NCBI RefSeq assembly: GCF_009930815.1
Contig: NZ_CP022222.1
Coordinates: 2,894,501 to 2,958,500, forward strand
DNA length: 64,000 bases
Source of the DNA: Bradyrhizobium sp. CCBAU 051011
GTDB taxonomy: Bacteria; Pseudomonadota; Alphaproteobacteria; Rhizobiales; Xanthobacteraceae
Reading direction: 5' to 3'
Both the position numbers and the translations under genes were made by a program. Below the pieces are notes generated by a model that saw only the letters and a program-made list of their open reading frames with translations, was not told the origin of the DNA and did not search any database. How positions within the stretch are numbered: the first letter of the stretch is position 1; the number at the start of each line of letters is the position of its first letter. Shown here one piece after another: positions 1-9,231 of the stretch.

Positions 1-467
1 TCTCGGCCGACATCGTGGCCGATGATTTCGAGGCGCGCTTTTCAGCGAAGAAGCGGCATTACCGCTACCGCATCACCAACACCAGAGCCAACCTCGCGCT
101 CGACATCAAGCGAAGCTGGCGGGTGCCGCGCCATCTCGATACGGATGCGATGGACGTCGCGGCCAAGCGGCTGCTCGGCAAGCACGATTTCACCACCTTC
201 CGCGATACCGAATGCCAGGCGAAATCGCCGGAGAAGACGCTCGATCAGCTCGACGTAATCAGGGAAGGCGATGCGATTTCGATCCTCACCTCGGCGCGCT
301 CGTTCCTGCACAGCCAGGTGCGCTCGATGGTGGGTTCGCTGGTGTGGGTCGGCGAAGGGCGCTGGAGCGCCGACGACCTCGCCGCGGCCCTTGCCGCCCG
401 CAACCGTGCCGCCTGTGGCCCGGTGGCGCCGCCGGAGGGATTATATTTGGTGCGGGTGGAGTATTAG
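1..467 (+). CDS. truA: tRNA pseudouridine synthase A, C-terminal part
   Basis: This is the C-terminal part of TruA, which isomerises uridines 38-40 in the anticodon arm of tRNAs. The reading frame is open from base 3 and enters from outside the window, so the GTG at 15 is an internal codon and the N-terminal half with the catalytic Asp is not seen. Visible family features are [20 protein letters not shown] and [14 protein letters not shown], followed by the usual ending GLYLVRVEY. About 155 residues are present out of roughly 245 in the family. The gene converges on the DHFR-like gene and their stop codons overlap by 4 bp. The identification is firm. Confidence 0.93.
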   Translation, partial: SADIVADDFEARFSAKKRHYRYRITNTRANLALDIKRSWRVPRHLDTDAMDVAAKRLLGKHDFTTFRDTECQAKSPEKTLDQLDVIREGDAISILTSARSFLHSQVRSMVGSLVWVGEGRWSADDLAAALAARNRAACGPVAPPEGLYLVRVEY

Positions 468-1126
468 GCCGGCTTGAGTACCATGTGCGTGGCGTTCGCC
501 GTTGCAACATGATCGGTCACCTCGTAGCCCAGGCTCGGCAGATCAAGCCCCGCGAACAGGCTCTCGCCAGATCCAAGCAGGATCGGCGCAATCGCAATGT
601 GCATTTCGTCGATCAGACGGGCGCGCAGATATTGCTGGATGGTCGCGACGCCGCCACCCACCCTCACATCCTTGCCGCCGGCAGCCTCGCGCGCCTTTTG
701 CAGCGCTGCCTCGATGCCCTCGGTCACGAAATGGAAGACCGTGCCACCCTTCATGGTGATGGGAGCGCGGGAATGATGCGTCAACACGAAGACATCGCAA
801 TGATAGGGCGGCTCGTCGCCCCACCAACCTTGCCAGGATTCATCCGGCCAGGGTCCACGTACCGGGCCGAACATGTTGCGGCCGAGAATCCAGGCGCCGA
901 TATTCTCAAAACCTCGCGTCGCAAAATCGTCATCCGGGCCGGTCGTGCCGGCATCCTTTGCGAACAGCATTTTCTGGATGGTCTGCGTCGGCAATACCCA
1001 TTCGTGCAGTCCCAATCCGCCGACGCCGAGCGGGTTGTCGGCGTTCTGGCGGGGGCCTGCGCCGTAACCGTCGGCGGACACGCTGAAGCAGCGGACAACG
1101 AGCTTGCTTGTGGCTGAACTGGTCAT
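464..1126 (-). CDS. Dihydrofolate-reductase-family protein (RibD C-terminal fold)
   Basis: The protein has 220 residues and the RibD_C/DHFR-like reductase fold. It shows a start of the type [14 protein letters not shown], an internal [12 protein letters not shown], a VFVLTHH strand and the nucleotide-binding [18 protein letters not shown], then [18 protein letters not shown]. These are typical of stand-alone dihydrofolate reductase family proteins, which probably use NAD(P)H. The true substrate is unknown, and neither folate nor riboflavin genes lie nearby. It starts at an ATG about 30 bp downstream of the dapE end on the same strand, so it may be transcribed with dapE. The family call is confident; a specific function is not. 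Confidence 0.85.
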   Translation of the reverse strand: MTSSATSKLVVRCFSVSADGYGAGPRQNADNPLGVGGLGLHEWVLPTQTIQKMLFAKDAGTTGPDDDFATRGFENIGAWILGRNMFGPVRGPWPDESWQGWWGDEPPYHCDVFVLTHHSRAPITMKGGTVFHFVTEGIEAALQKAREAAGGKDVRVGGGVATIQQYLRARLIDEMHIAIAPILLGSGESLFAGLDLPSLGYEVTDHVATANATHMVLKPA

Positions 1127-1160
1127 GGCGTCACATCCTCAGGGATGATGACGGCACAAG

Positions 1161-2327
1161 TCAGGCAAAATAGCGGTCCAGCACCCCGCGGTAGATTTTC
1201 GTCAGCTTCTCCAGATCCGACACTGGCGTGCGCTCGTCGACCTGGTGCATGGTCTGGCCGACCAGGCCGAACTCGATCACCGGGCAGTAGCTCGAGATGA
1301 AGCGCGCGTCCGAGGTGCCGCCGGACGTCGAGAGCTCGGGCTTGCGTCCGGTGACTTCCTCGATCGCGCTCACAGCCAGATCGGTGAACGCGCCGGGTTT
1401 GGTCACGAACACGTTGGAGTTGGAATATTCCCATGTGATGCGGGCGCGGATGCGGTTGCCGCAGGCTTTCGCCAGCCGCTCCTCCACCAGGGCGCGCAGC
1501 GTCTCCTGGGTGTGGTTGTCGTTGTAGCGGATGTTGAATTTGGCGCGGGCCTGGCCGGGGATGACGTTGCTCGCGGTATTGCCGACATCGACCGAGGTGA
1601 ATTCGAGATTGGACGCCTGAAACTGCGCGCTGCCATGGTCGAGCGGCTCGTCGGAAAGCGCCACGATCAGCCGCGAAATATCCGGCACCGGGTTCGACGC
1701 GCGGTGCGGATAGGCGACATGGCCCTGCACGCCGTCGACATGCAGCGTGCCGGATTGTGAGCCGCGGCGGCCGATCTTGATGCAATCGCCGAGCACTTCC
1801 ACATTGGAGGGCTCGCCGAGCACGCAATGGTCGAATTTCTCGCCGCGTTCGGCGCACCACTTCAAAAGCTTGATGGTGCCGTTGACCGAAATGTCCTCTT
1901 CGTCGCCGGTGATCAGAAACGAGATCGAGCCCCGGCCATCTTTTTGCGGCTTGCCGCCATTGTCCTTCAGATATTGCAGCACGGCAGCGACGCTGCAGGC
2001 GATGCCGCCCTTCATGTCGACCGCGCCGCGGCCATACAGGAAACCGTCCTTCACTTCGCCCGAGAACGCGCCGAGTGTCCACGCCGTCTCGTCGCCGGGG
2101 GGCACCACGTCGGTATGTCCGGCAAAGGTGATATGCGGCGCCTCGGTGCCGATCCGGGCGTAGAGGTTGTCGATGTCGGCGGTGCCAGGCTCGCCGAAGG
2201 TGACGCGATGCACCTCGAAGCCGGCTTCTTTCAACAGGCGCTCAAGGACGCCGAGCGCGCCGGCATCGGCAGGGGTGACAGAGGGGCAGCGGACGAGGTC
2301 GCGGGTGATCGAAACGGCGTCATTCAT
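1161..2327 (-). CDS. dapE: Succinyl-diaminopimelate desuccinylase
   Basis: DapE hydrolyses N-succinyl-LL-2,6-diaminopimelate to LL-diaminopimelate and succinate, in lysine and peptidoglycan synthesis in the cytoplasm. The 388-aa protein is normal length. Zinc-site motifs of the M20 family are clear: [12 protein letters not shown] (His and Asp), [10 protein letters not shown] (bridging Asp), ITGDEED (catalytic and metal Glu) and a late [10 protein letters not shown] (His). The frame is open well upstream, but homology begins at the ATG chosen here ([12 protein letters not shown]). This start overlaps the last 8 bp of the upstream DUF805 gene, which suggests coupled translation. dapD lies in the same orientation upstream, separated by the DUF805 gene and an IS element. 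Confidence 0.96.
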   Translation of the reverse strand: MNDAVSITRDLVRCPSVTPADAGALGVLERLLKEAGFEVHRVTFGEPGTADIDNLYARIGTEAPHITFAGHTDVVPPGDETAWTLGAFSGEVKDGFLYGRGAVDMKGGIACSVAAVLQYLKDNGGKPQKDGRGSISFLITGDEEDISVNGTIKLLKWCAERGEKFDHCVLGEPSNVEVLGDCIKIGRRGSQSGTLHVDGVQGHVAYPHRASNPVPDISRLIVALSDEPLDHGSAQFQASNLEFTSVDVGNTASNVIPGQARAKFNIRYNDNHTQETLRALVEERLAKACGNRIRARITWEYSNSNVFVTKPGAFTDLAVSAIEEVTGRKPELSTSGGTSDARFISSYCPVIEFGLVGQTMHQVDERTPVSDLEKLTKIYRGVLDRYFA

Positions 2328-2937
2328 ACCCCGGCTTAACACGCCAAACCGGCGGCGGACCAGCCTTGTGCGGCACCATTTCGATCTCGCTTTGCTGGTC
2401 CCAAGGCGGCCGCATGTCGGGCCGCGGCTTCGGAGCCAGCGGATCTGCGCCGAACCGATTGGTCCTCCGCGAGCCCTTGAGGCAATACATCTCGATGAAG
2501 CCCCACAAGCAAAGAGCAGACGCGGCAATAGCGAGCGGCAGGTCGGCAGGGGAATCCGGAAGCCGGTCAGCAAACTGATTGTGGAGGCCGGGCACCGCGA
2601 AGAACGGCACCATCCACCAGCCGCTCTTGTCACGGTCGTGCAGCCGCTTGATGGAGGTCGCGAAAAAGACCCACATGAGCAGCGACGTGCCGAACAGCTT
2701 GATCAAGAGCCGGGGGAGGTCGGCCAATGTTAGGGATCGATACGCGTCGGGGTCCACCAGCTTGAAGAGGTCCGTGGCCCCGAAATGGAAGGATGCGGGG
2801 CCGCCGAACAGGCTGTGAATCGCAACGATCACCAGCCCCACAGACATCATCAAGCCCAACTCGATCACCCCCGCGAGCCACAGCTTGGCGCGGTTGATGC
2901 GGCCGTCAAAGCGGAACAGGTACCAGGTCCAGTCCAT
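2320..2937 (-). CDS. DUF805 family inner-membrane protein
   Basis: The protein has 205 residues. It begins with the DUF805 signature ([20 protein letters not shown]), where FDGRINR is the family hallmark. Several hydrophobic segments follow: one at about residues 20-42, one around [25 protein letters not shown], and one near [14 protein letters not shown]. The conserved RLHD(R/M)xxSGWW motif is present. The soluble tail is Pro-rich and ends in [10 protein letters not shown] chose the ATG at 2937 because a GGAG lies 8 bp upstream; an in-frame TTG two codons earlier is possible. Its 3' end overlaps dapE. DUF805 proteins are inner-membrane proteins of unknown function. Confidence 0.85.
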   Translation of the reverse strand: MDWTWYLFRFDGRINRAKLWLAGVIELGLMMSVGLVIVAIHSLFGGPASFHFGATDLFKLVDPDAYRSLTLADLPRLLIKLFGTSLLMWVFFATSIKRLHDRDKSGWWMVPFFAVPGLHNQFADRLPDSPADLPLAIAASALCLWGFIEMYCLKGSRRTNRFGADPLAPKPRPDMRPPWDQQSEIEMVPHKAGPPPVWRVKPGYE

Positions 2938-3009
2938 GCGCAAAGCTCCGGAGGGCGGAAGCCCGCGGTCCGGTACGTTAGTCGCGCGGGAAAAGTCCCC
3001 GGTTCGATT

Positions 3010-3113
3010 AGAGCGTTTTCAAGCGAAGTGGATACCGGTTCGCGTCAAGAAAACGCGTCAGATCAAGAATCTAGAGCCCCGTTTCGATCCAATCGAAACG
3101 GAAAAGGCTCTAG
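3010..3113. repeat. Interspersed palindromic repeat with two hairpins
   Basis: This is a compact repeat of a type I recognise from Bradyrhizobium intergenic regions. The first arm pair is gcgttttc (3013-3020) and gaaaacgc (3049-3056). The second is an extended hairpin. Its outer arms are ctagagcc (3071-3078) and ggctctag (3106-3113), its inner arms are ccgtttcgat (3079-3088) and atcgaaacgg (3092-3101), and an aaaa bulge lies on one side. The last four bases, CTAG, are also the left target copy of the IS481 element. Before that insertion the hairpin would have abutted the dapD stop codon, so it may have served as the dapD terminator. Confidence 0.75.
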
Positions 3114-4078
3114 TTGTGGAGCCTCAACAGGTTGTTCCCGGTTAGAGCGAGTCTGCTGATGGGTGGCATCGCGCCGATACTGCCATGAGGGCGATGCCAA
3201 TTGTAGCGGTGAAGCCATCTTGGCAGTTCGGCGGCGCGTTCTCCTGAGGTGTTGTAGGCGCGGGCATAAGCCCACTCGCGCAAGCTGGTCTGAATGAAGC
3301 GTTCGGCCTTACCGTTGGTCTTCGGCGTGTATGGCTTGGTGCGAATGTGCTTGAGGCCGAGGCGCTGGCAGGCTTTGCGGAAGGCGCGCGATTTATAGCA
3401 AGAACCGTTGTCGGTCATCACCCGCTCGACCCTGACGTCCAGGCTGGCGTAGTAAGCGATCGCAGCTTTGAGGAAGGCCACGGCGCAACCCTGCCGTTCG
3501 CTCTTCATGACCTTGCTGAAGGCGATCCGGGAAGCATCGTCGATACAGACGTGGACGTATTCCCAGCCAGGCCCTTCGCCGCGGGTACGCAGGTTGCTCT
3601 GACCGGTTCGATCGCCGGTGATGCGATGGCCTACCTGGTTGAACTTGCCGAGCTTTTTGATGTCGATGTGGATCAGTTCGCCGGGATGTTCACGCTCGTA
3701 GCGCCGCACCGGTTCGGCCGGTTCCAGGTCGCGCAACCGGTTCAATCCCAGTCGCCGCAGGACACGACTGACAGTCGCCGGAGAGATGCCGAGTTCGGCC
3801 GCGATCTGCTTGCCCGTGTGGCGCTGTCGGCGCAGCGCCTCGACCGCAGCGCATGTGGCAGGCAGGGTTTGGCCTGGCAATGAATGGGGCCGTGAGGAGC
3901 GATCACGCAACCCATCAACACCTTCCTCCCGGGAGCGCTTGACCCATTTGGCGACCGTCTTCGCTGTGACGTTGAACCGGAGCGCGGCTGCGGCCTTCGT
4001 CAGGCCGCCCTCGATCACGCTCCGCACCATGGCCTCTCGACCTTTCGGCGTCAGAGGCGCATTCTTATGGGTGTCCAT
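3110..4078 (-). CDS. IS481 family transposase
   Basis: This is a 322-aa DDE transposase. The N-terminal third holds helix-turn-helix segments (TKAAAALRFNVTAKTVAKWV, then AAELGISPATVSRVLRRLGL). The rve integrase core follows with catalytic residues in HIDIKKL (first D), VMTDNGSCY (second D) and GKAERFIQTSL (E). The C-terminal YNWHRPHGSIG and PPISRL motifs are typical of the IS481 family. It looks complete and unshifted, so the element may still be active. Its TAG stop codon is supplied by the left target CTAG, so the stop depends on the insertion site. Confidence 0.95.
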   Translation of the reverse strand: MDTHKNAPLTPKGREAMVRSVIEGGLTKAAAALRFNVTAKTVAKWVKRSREEGVDGLRDRSSRPHSLPGQTLPATCAAVEALRRQRHTGKQIAAELGISPATVSRVLRRLGLNRLRDLEPAEPVRRYEREHPGELIHIDIKKLGKFNQVGHRITGDRTGQSNLRTRGEGPGWEYVHVCIDDASRIAFSKVMKSERQGCAVAFLKAAIAYYASLDVRVERVMTDNGSCYKSRAFRKACQRLGLKHIRTKPYTPKTNGKAERFIQTSLREWAYARAYNTSGERAAELPRWLHRYNWHRPHGSIGAMPPISRLALTGNNLLRLHN

Positions 4079-4167
4079 TCGGTCCTCCGGGGATTGGCTA
4101 AAGCTTCGACAACTTCAGCTTCCTCGTTCAGGACTGGATGGACAACCTCCTGAAAGCTCACATCTAG
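3110..4167 (-). mobile_element. IS481-family insertion sequence with CTAG flanks
   Basis: The element carries one IS481-type transposase and is bounded by CTAG at 3110-3113 and at 4164-4167, consistent with a 4-bp target duplication at CTAG, a known IS481 preference. Reading inward from the two ends gives imperfect terminal inverted repeats: tgtg, then a tca, then aggttgt occur in register at both ends. The body between the flanks is about 1050 bp. The insertion point lies exactly at the end of a repeat hairpin on the left and in the dapD stop codon on the right. Both the transposase stop (3110-3112) and the dapD stop (4164-4166) read TAG from a CTAG copy, so neither gene is damaged. Confidence 0.88.
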
Positions 4168-5009
4168 TCGCGCAGCAATTCGTTGATGCTGGTCTTGGCG
4201 CGGGTGCGCTCGTCGACGCGCTTGACGATCACCGCGCAGGCGGTGGATGGGCCGGGCTGGCCGTTCTTCATGAGCTTGCCGGGCAGCGCGCCGGGAACCA
4301 CTACCGCATATTCCGGCACCTCGCCGATGAAGATTTCGCCGGTCTCGCGGTCGACGATCTTGGTGGAGGCGCCGAGGAACACGCCCATCGACAGCACCGC
4401 GCCCTTGCGCACGATCACGCCCTCGGCGACTTCCGAGCGCGCACCGATGAAGCAGTCGTCCTCGACAATCACGGGCTCGGCCTGCAGCGGCTCCAGCACG
4501 CCGCCGATGCCGACGCCGCCGGAAATATGCACGCGCTTGCCGATCTGCGCGCAGCTTCCGACCGTCGACCAGGTGTCGATCATGGTCGCTTCATCGACGT
4601 AGGCGCCGAGATTGACGAAGGACGGCATCAAGACCACGTTGCGGGCGATGAAGGCAGAGCGGCGCACGATCGCGCCGGGCACAGCGCGGAATCCTGCATC
4701 GCGAAAACGATTCTCGCCCCAGCCCTCGAACTTCGATGGCACCTTGTCCCACCACGACGCCTTGCCGGGACCGCCGGGAATCTGGCCCATATCGTTGAGG
4801 CGGAACGACAGCAGCACCGCTTTCTTCAGCCACTGATTGACTTTCCACTTGCCGCTGGCCTCGCGCTCGGCGACCCGCGCCTCACCCTTGTCGAGCAGTT
4901 CGAGCGCGTGATCCACGGCCTCGCGAACCTCGCCTTTGGTCGACGTCGAAATGCCGTCGCGGGCATCGAAGGCGGAGTTGACGGTGGATTCGAGTGCGGA
5001 CAGGGACAT
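4164..5009 (-). CDS. dapD: 2,3,4,5-tetrahydropyridine-2,6-dicarboxylate N-succinyltransferase
   Basis: DapD transfers succinyl from succinyl-CoA to tetrahydrodipicolinate, two steps before DapE in the same pathway. The 281-aa protein has the normal length. After the helical N-terminus ([17 protein letters not shown]) it shows the left-handed beta-helix hexapeptide region. Characteristic segments are [36 protein letters not shown] and [15 protein letters not shown]. It ends in TSINELLRD. The open frame extends upstream, but this ATG is where family homology starts. The TAG stop lies in the right CTAG copy of the IS481 element, so the coding sequence is intact while its natural downstream region is displaced by about 1.05 kb. 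Confidence 0.96.
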   Translation of the reverse strand: MSLSALESTVNSAFDARDGISTSTKGEVREAVDHALELLDKGEARVAEREASGKWKVNQWLKKAVLLSFRLNDMGQIPGGPGKASWWDKVPSKFEGWGENRFRDAGFRAVPGAIVRRSAFIARNVVLMPSFVNLGAYVDEATMIDTWSTVGSCAQIGKRVHISGGVGIGGVLEPLQAEPVIVEDDCFIGARSEVAEGVIVRKGAVLSMGVFLGASTKIVDRETGEIFIGEVPEYAVVVPGALPGKLMKNGQPGPSTACAVIVKRVDERTRAKTSINELLRD

Positions 5010-5084
5010 CGGGATTTCCTCGAGATTTCGGGCGAAGTTGACGCGCTTTTTCGGGATTTGGGGAGGGAGAGTCAAGAACACACT

Positions 5085-5154
5085 CGTCATGGCCGGGCAT
5101 AGCCGTCCAAAGGACGGCGTCATTTTCGCTCGCCTATGCCCGGCCATCCACGAC
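5085..5154. repeat. Palindromic intergenic repeat upstream of dapD
   Basis: The 377-bp gap between dapD and the next gene (5010-5386) holds this element. The outer arms are atggccgggcatag (5089-5102) and ctatgcccggccat (5134-5147), a perfect 14-bp inverted repeat. A small perfect hairpin, ccgtcc-aaa-ggacgg (5103-5117), lies inside. It shares its cgtcatg...ccggccat...ccacg layout with the repeat at 7737-7825, so they belong to one family. The rest of the gap presumably carries the divergent promoters of dapD and the small exported protein, but I could not pick a convincing promoter. Confidence 0.8.
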
Positions 5155-5386
5155 TTTCCTGCTCGCGGCGCGGAGATCGCAAATGATCGTCGCAATCCGG
5201 TTTTTACCTCCTCCTGGAGCGTCATCCGGCGCGGTCGAGGGCGAACGAGGCATCCACGCAACTCCACAGAAAACGTCCAAAGCCTGAAAAAGGTAAGCTG
5301 TCGTGTCAGTCCTTTGATCTGGATTAGCCGCATGCCCGGGCCTATCCTAAGCCCGTGGTCTCTCTCAACAGCTAACGGAGGAGAAC

Positions 5387-5839
5387 ATGCGCACCCTCAA
5401 AACGGCATTCGTAGGCGGATTCGCCGGAGCCTTGATGGCCAGCAACGTCGCGACGCTCCAAGCGGCTCCTTTACCGACTAATGTGGCAAGCATGAAATCA
5501 ATGGTTACCGACGGCCTGATCCAGGTCCGCTGGCGTGGCGGCGGCTGGGGACACAGAGGTTTCGGAGGCTGGGGCTATCGAGGTGGGGGTTGGGGAGCGG
5601 CCGCGATTGCTGGTGCTATAATCGGTGGCGCGATCGCGAGCAGCGCATATGGCTATGGGGGCGGTCCGTATAGCGCATATGGCTATTATGGGGGCGGCCC
5701 GTATTACGGCGGCTATGACCCCGGCTACAGCTACTACCCGGCCTACGTCGACTATCGTTGGCAAGCAATCCAAGAACCCGGGGCCGCTAGCTTCTACCGA
5801 CCTTACGGATACGGCGGGCAGCCTTGGGGCTATTGGTAG
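5387..5839 (+). CDS. Small exported Gly/Tyr-rich protein
   Basis: This 150-aa protein has a good ribosome binding site (ggagga, 5 bp before the ATG). A typical Sec signal peptide covers about residues 1-27 (positive MRTLK, a hydrophobic Gly/Ala core, and likely cleavage after LQA). The mature part is of low complexity: an [21 protein letters not shown] stretch, a Gly/Ala hydrophobic stretch that could insert in a membrane, then repeats of YGGGPY and Tyr-rich sequence. A 15-bp unit (agcgcatatggctat) recurs at 5642 and 5672. Similar short Gly/Tyr-rich exported proteins are common in Bradyrhizobium, but their function is unknown to me. It converges on the 5'-nucleotidase gene. Confidence 0.75.
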   Translation: MRTLKTAFVGGFAGALMASNVATLQAAPLPTNVASMKSMVTDGLIQVRWRGGGWGHRGFGGWGYRGGGWGAAAIAGAIIGGAIASSAYGYGGGPYSAYGYYGGGPYYGGYDPGYSYYPAYVDYRWQAIQEPGAASFYRPYGYGGQPWGYW

Positions 5840-5879
5840 GCGGGAAATTCTGACGGCGTCGCCGCATTCGAGTTGACTG

Positions 5880-5990
5880 AGCCCGGATAGAGCGAAGCGC
5901 AATCCGGGATGGTTCACCGGTGGCGAGACCGTTCCCGGACTACGCGGAGCCTGTCATCGGTCGCGCGCTCGCGCGACCCGTTGGCTCCAT
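5880..5990. repeat. Palindromic sequence between convergent genes
   Basis: Between the convergent genes ending at 5839 and 5997 lie two hairpins: cccggat (5882-5888) with atccggg (5902-5908), and a perfect 8-bp stem ggtcgcgc (5959-5966) with gcgcgacc (5971-5978) around a gctc loop. The first belongs to a common repeat type in which an ATCCGGGC stem flanks an agcgaagcgca-like loop. Either could terminate transcription in both directions, though neither is followed by a clear T-run. Confidence 0.6.
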
Positions 5991-5996
5991 CCGGAG

Positions 5997-6689
5997 CTAC
6001 GCGGCGCTCAACCTCGCCAAAAACCCTGTCAAATCATCCGTCACGTGATCCACGTAAGCCGCATCGCGACCTTCCAGCTCCCAATCCTCGCGCACCACTT
6101 CCTTGGCGCCGTCGGGCACCACCAGCACCGTGGTCATGCCGAGCTGGTGCGGCACCACGAGGTTGCGGGCAAGATCCTCGAACATCGCCGACCTCAGCGG
6201 ATCCACGCCGTGGACGCGCAGGAACCTGTCATAGGTCTGCGGCGCCGGCTTCGGTTCCAGTTCGGCGGCGATGATGTCGAACACCGCTTCGAAATGTTCT
6301 GTTATGCCGAGCCGTGCCAGCACTGCGCCGGCGTGGTCGGTCGAGCCATTGGTCAGGATCAGCTTGCGCCCGGGAAGTTTTGCGATCGCAGCCCCCATCG
6401 CGGGGTTCGGCTCCAGCGGCGAGTGATCGATCTTGTGGACGTAGGCCAGATAATCATCGGCGCGCACGCCGTGCTCGGTCATCATGCCGCGCATGCTGGT
6501 GCCGTAGCGGCGGTAATAATCCTTCTGGATCACGCGGGCTTCTTCCGCGGAGATTTTCAAGTATGCGCCGATGAACTCGCCGATCCGGGCGTCGACCTGC
6601 TGCCACAGATTGACGTGGTGTGGGTAGAGCGTGTTGTCGAGATCGAACACCCAGGTGTCGATATGCGTGAAGGGACGGGGAGTTGTCAT
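5997..6689 (-). CDS. HAD-family pyrimidine 5'-nucleotidase
   Basis: This is a 230-aa HAD hydrolase. Motif I is WVFDLDNTLYPHHVNLW, where DLDNTLYP is typical of the Sdt1/PPM1-type pyrimidine 5'-nucleotidases. Motif II is LILTNGSTDHA, the motif III lysine lies in AELEPKPAPQTYDRFL, and motif IV is SAMFEDLARNLVVPHQLGM. The enzyme probably dephosphorylates UMP and CMP or related phosphates in the cytoplasm. It starts at an ATG close behind the DUF1036 gene on the same strand (13 bp), so the two may be co-transcribed. The family call is strong; the exact substrate is inferred. Confidence 0.88.
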   Translation of the reverse strand: MTTPRPFTHIDTWVFDLDNTLYPHHVNLWQQVDARIGEFIGAYLKISAEEARVIQKDYYRRYGTSMRGMMTEHGVRADDYLAYVHKIDHSPLEPNPAMGAAIAKLPGRKLILTNGSTDHAGAVLARLGITEHFEAVFDIIAAELEPKPAPQTYDRFLRVHGVDPLRSAMFEDLARNLVVPHQLGMTTVLVVPDGAKEVVREDWELEGRDAAYVDHVTDDLTGFLARLSAA

Positions 6690-6702
6690 GAATTCTCAAC
6701 CA

Positions 6703-7689
6703 TCAGGGCATCGCAAATCGCAGCGTCTTGCCGCCGCTTGACATATCGACCGGCGCAAAGCCGATTCCCGCAAGTCCACGCGTGCCGCAATCGCCCTGTT
6801 CCGATATCTCGAACTTGCTCTCGCGCGTGCAGAGCTCTTTCGAGCCGCCCCAGTTCAATGGCCTGTCGCGGTACTTGATGGCGCGGTTCTCGCCGTCGAC
6901 GGCTTCGGCAAAACTATAGACCTGTTTCGGCTGGCCGGTCACATCGGGATGCAGGCATTTGCCGGGATCGATGCGGTACCAGCCGCGGCTGGTCACGGCC
7001 TTGCCGTCATCGGTGGCGACCGCGGCCATGATCTTGTGCGGCGTGTCGTTGCACCAGGTCAGCCCCGTCGAGGACGGCTTTTGCACGGCGTCGATCATGG
7101 TGGTGAAGAAAGTTTGCGACTGCACGGTCTCGGCAGCAAGCCCGCGGCTCTTCAGGAACGCCGCGAGCGCGGCCTGCGTCTTCGGCCCATCGACTCCGTC
7201 GATCGGGGCGGCGTCATAGCCGGCGATCACCAGCAGCCGCTGGATGCCGGCCAGCCGCGCCTGCTCGTCGTCATATTCTGAGTCCTCAGCGAGATAGGCG
7301 ACGAGGTTGCCGTCATCGGTCCGCGTCGGCGTGATCTGGGTGAAGGGCGCGGGCGTCTGGTTGCCGCGGCACTGGCGGGCGGCGGCGATGACGAAATTGT
7401 CGGGGGCGACGCACAGCGTGTCGCTGCCGTTCTGCGGGATCGGCGAGGCGCCGTAGACGCCGAGCGCGCGTGCATTCAGCAGGATGCGGTCGGCGGTCAG
7501 CGCGCCCTGCAGCACCACACGGCAGGCGGCTGGATCGATCCGGAACCAGCCGCGCGTCGCGGTCGCCGATTTCTCGTCGATGCCGATCGCGGCCTCGACC
7601 ACATAGCTCATGCGATTGCAGAGCTTCAAATCGGCAAAGGCGGGCAGCGAGGAAACGAACAGCGAGATCGCCGCCGCCGGCAGCGACAT
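6703..7689 (-). CDS. DUF1036 protein with duplicated domain, exported
   Basis: The protein has 328 residues from the ATG chosen. An N-terminal signal peptide (MSLPAAAISLFVSSLPAFA) is followed by two copies of a DUF1036-like unit. One begins DLKLCNRMSYVVEAAIGI with TRGWFRIDPAACRVVL; the other begins GLTWCNDTPHKIMAAVAT with SRGWYRIDPGKCLHPDV. Both contain paired cysteines. A peptidoglycan-binding-like helical segment lies between them (IQRLLVIAGYDAAPIDGVDGPKTQAALAAFL). The frame is open further upstream: a TTG 16 codons earlier would add a basic MRALRQLRS start that makes a better signal peptide, so the start is uncertain. Periplasmic location is inferred. Confidence 0.8.
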   Translation of the reverse strand: MSLPAAAISLFVSSLPAFADLKLCNRMSYVVEAAIGIDEKSATATRGWFRIDPAACRVVLQGALTADRILLNARALGVYGASPIPQNGSDTLCVAPDNFVIAAARQCRGNQTPAPFTQITPTRTDDGNLVAYLAEDSEYDDEQARLAGIQRLLVIAGYDAAPIDGVDGPKTQAALAAFLKSRGLAAETVQSQTFFTTMIDAVQKPSSTGLTWCNDTPHKIMAAVATDDGKAVTSRGWYRIDPGKCLHPDVTGQPKQVYSFAEAVDGENRAIKYRDRPLNWGGSKELCTRESKFEISEQGDCGTRGLAGIGFAPVDMSSGGKTLRFAMP

Positions 7690-7736
7690 CAGGAAGCACG
7701 TCAAGGCCGAGCGTAGCTGCCGCAGCGCTCTCAACG

Positions 7737-7825
7737 CGTCATGCCCGGATTTATTCCGGGTATCCACGTCTTTGTTGCCGCGGCCGACAAAGACGTGGAT
7801 GGCCGGATCAAGTCCGGCCATGACG
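7737..7825. repeat. Palindromic intergenic repeat between argB and the DUF1036 gene
   Basis: The element is bounded by cgtcatg (7737-7743) and catgacg (7819-7825). A perfect 14-bp inner inverted repeat, atccacgtctttgt and acaaagacgtggat, surrounds a short GC-rich loop. Smaller stems built on cccgga and tccggg lie between. It occupies the space downstream of argB. Its open frame continues the DUF1036 gene upstream, which creates a misleadingly long reading frame there. It shares boundary words with the repeat at 5085-5154. Confidence 0.8.
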
Positions 7826-7847
7826 ACTTTCTTTTGCCGCTCGTGCA

Positions 7848-8738
7848 TCACTTGTGGATCAGCGTGCCGGTGCCTTGATTCGTGAACAACTCCAGCAGCA
7901 CCGCGTGCTGCATCTTGCCGTCGATGATGACGACGCCCTGCACGCCCTGTTCGAGCGCATAGATGCAAGTCTCGACCTTCGGAATCATGCCGCCGGAAAT
8001 CGTGCCGTCGGCGATCAGCTTTCGCGCGTCCTTCACCGACAGTTCCGGTATCAGTTTCTTCGACTTGTCGAGCACGCCGGGAACGTCGGTCAACAGCAAC
8101 AGCCGCTTGGCCTTGAGCGCGCCGGCCACCGCACCGGCAAAGGTGTCGGCATTGACGTTGAGCGTGTGGCCGTCATGTGAGGTCGCGAGCGGCGCCAGCA
8201 CCGGGATCAGCTCATAGCCGATCAACTGGTTCAACAGCGTGAGATCGACCTTGTCGGGGTCGCCGACGAAGCCGAGATCGATCGCCTTTTCAATGTTCGA
8301 ATCCGGATCGACCATGGTCCGCGACGTCTTCGACGCCTTCACCATGTTGCCATCCTTGCCGGAGAGGCCGACGGCCTTGCCGCCGGCCTCGTTGATGTAG
8401 CCGACGAGCTGCTTGTTGACGGAGCCGGCCAGCACCATCTCGACGATCTCGATCGTCGCCGCATCGGTGATGCGAAGCCCGGCGGCGAATTCCGACTGGA
8501 TGCCGAGCCGCTTCAGCATGGTCGCGATCTGCGGCCCGCCGCCATGTACGACCACCGGATTGATCGCGGTCTGCTCCAAGAGCACGATATCGCGCGCAAA
8601 GGCTTTTGCGGTTTCCTCGGCGCCCATGGCATGGCCGCCATATTTGATGACGATGGTTTCCTCGTCGTATTGCTGCATATGTGGCAGCGCTTCCGACAGG
8701 ATGCGGGCCTGATCGAGCGGGCTGATATTCTGCGTCAT
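7848..8738 (-). CDS. argB: Acetylglutamate kinase
   Basis: ArgB phosphorylates N-acetylglutamate, the second step of arginine synthesis and usually the feedback-controlled one. The 296-aa protein is full length. It has the amino-acid-kinase core: [10 protein letters not shown] (phosphate-binding Lys and Gly), [39 protein letters not shown] (nucleotide and substrate site), and a late [15 protein letters not shown]. Homology begins at this ATG ([14 protein letters not shown]), although the frame stays open 29 codons upstream. The N-terminal helix suggests the arginine-sensitive hexameric type, which is inference. It is separated from the upstream DUF423 gene by 121 bp. Confidence 0.96.
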   Translation of the reverse strand: MTQNISPLDQARILSEALPHMQQYDEETIVIKYGGHAMGAEETAKAFARDIVLLEQTAINPVVVHGGGPQIATMLKRLGIQSEFAAGLRITDAATIEIVEMVLAGSVNKQLVGYINEAGGKAVGLSGKDGNMVKASKTSRTMVDPDSNIEKAIDLGFVGDPDKVDLTLLNQLIGYELIPVLAPLATSHDGHTLNVNADTFAGAVAGALKAKRLLLLTDVPGVLDKSKKLIPELSVKDARKLIADGTISGGMIPKVETCIYALEQGVQGVVIIDGKMQHAVLLELFTNQGTGTLIHK

Positions 8739-8859
8739 AAAGCGGGTCTCGCCATTGCCGATGTCGGGCCGGGTTCTATCTGATTGCCGGGCAGGGCGCA
8801 AAGTAGGGGATTTGCGGAGGCGCATGCCCCGAACGCAGCGCGTGGCCCGGCTGGAATGC

Positions 8860-9231
8860 TCAACCCCGCTTCGGCCAGGCGGCCGAAACCGCCAGTGCCA
8901 GCCAGCTCGCGATCAGCAGCGTCCCGCCGGTCGGCGCAGCCATTGGAAACAGCCCGCGCCCGGCATAGTGCCGCAGCGTCAGGTCGCCGGCGAACAGGCC
9001 GGCCGCGAGCACAAAGCCGCAAGCCGCGGTGATACCGATTCTCGCGTGCGCAATGCCGCGCTCCGCCAGTGCGACGGTACCCAATACCGCGCACGCATGA
9101 AACAGCAGCACCGACGAGGCCGCCGCCAGCCGCGAGGCGTCAGCGCCGTGGGCGGAAGCCGCCGCCAGCAGGACGCCGTCGGCGCCCATGATTCCGGCGA
9201 GAACGATCAGGATGCGGTGTGCGCGGTTCAT
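8860..9231 (-). CDS. DUF423 family small membrane protein
   Basis: This 123-aa hydrophobic protein has four predicted membrane segments: [55 protein letters not shown], and [15 protein letters not shown]. Family features are the ASAHGAD turn after the first helix, [10 protein letters not shown] before the loop, and [15 protein letters not shown] near the end. These match the DUF423 (YgdD-like) family of inner-membrane proteins, whose function is not known. Its ATG overlaps the engB stop codon by one base (TGATG), so the two are translationally coupled. Confidence 0.85.
   Translation of the reverse strand: MNRAHRILIVLAGIMGADGVLLAAASAHGADASRLAAASSVLLFHACAVLGTVALAERGIAHARIGITAACGFVLAAGLFAGDLTLRHYAGRGLFPMAAPTGGTLLIASWLALAVSAAWPKRG

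Noticed and set aside
1123..2082. Long minus-strand open frame over dapE
   Set aside because: It is out of frame with dapE, Arg/Pro-rich and without family motifs; it is a shadow of a GC-rich gene.
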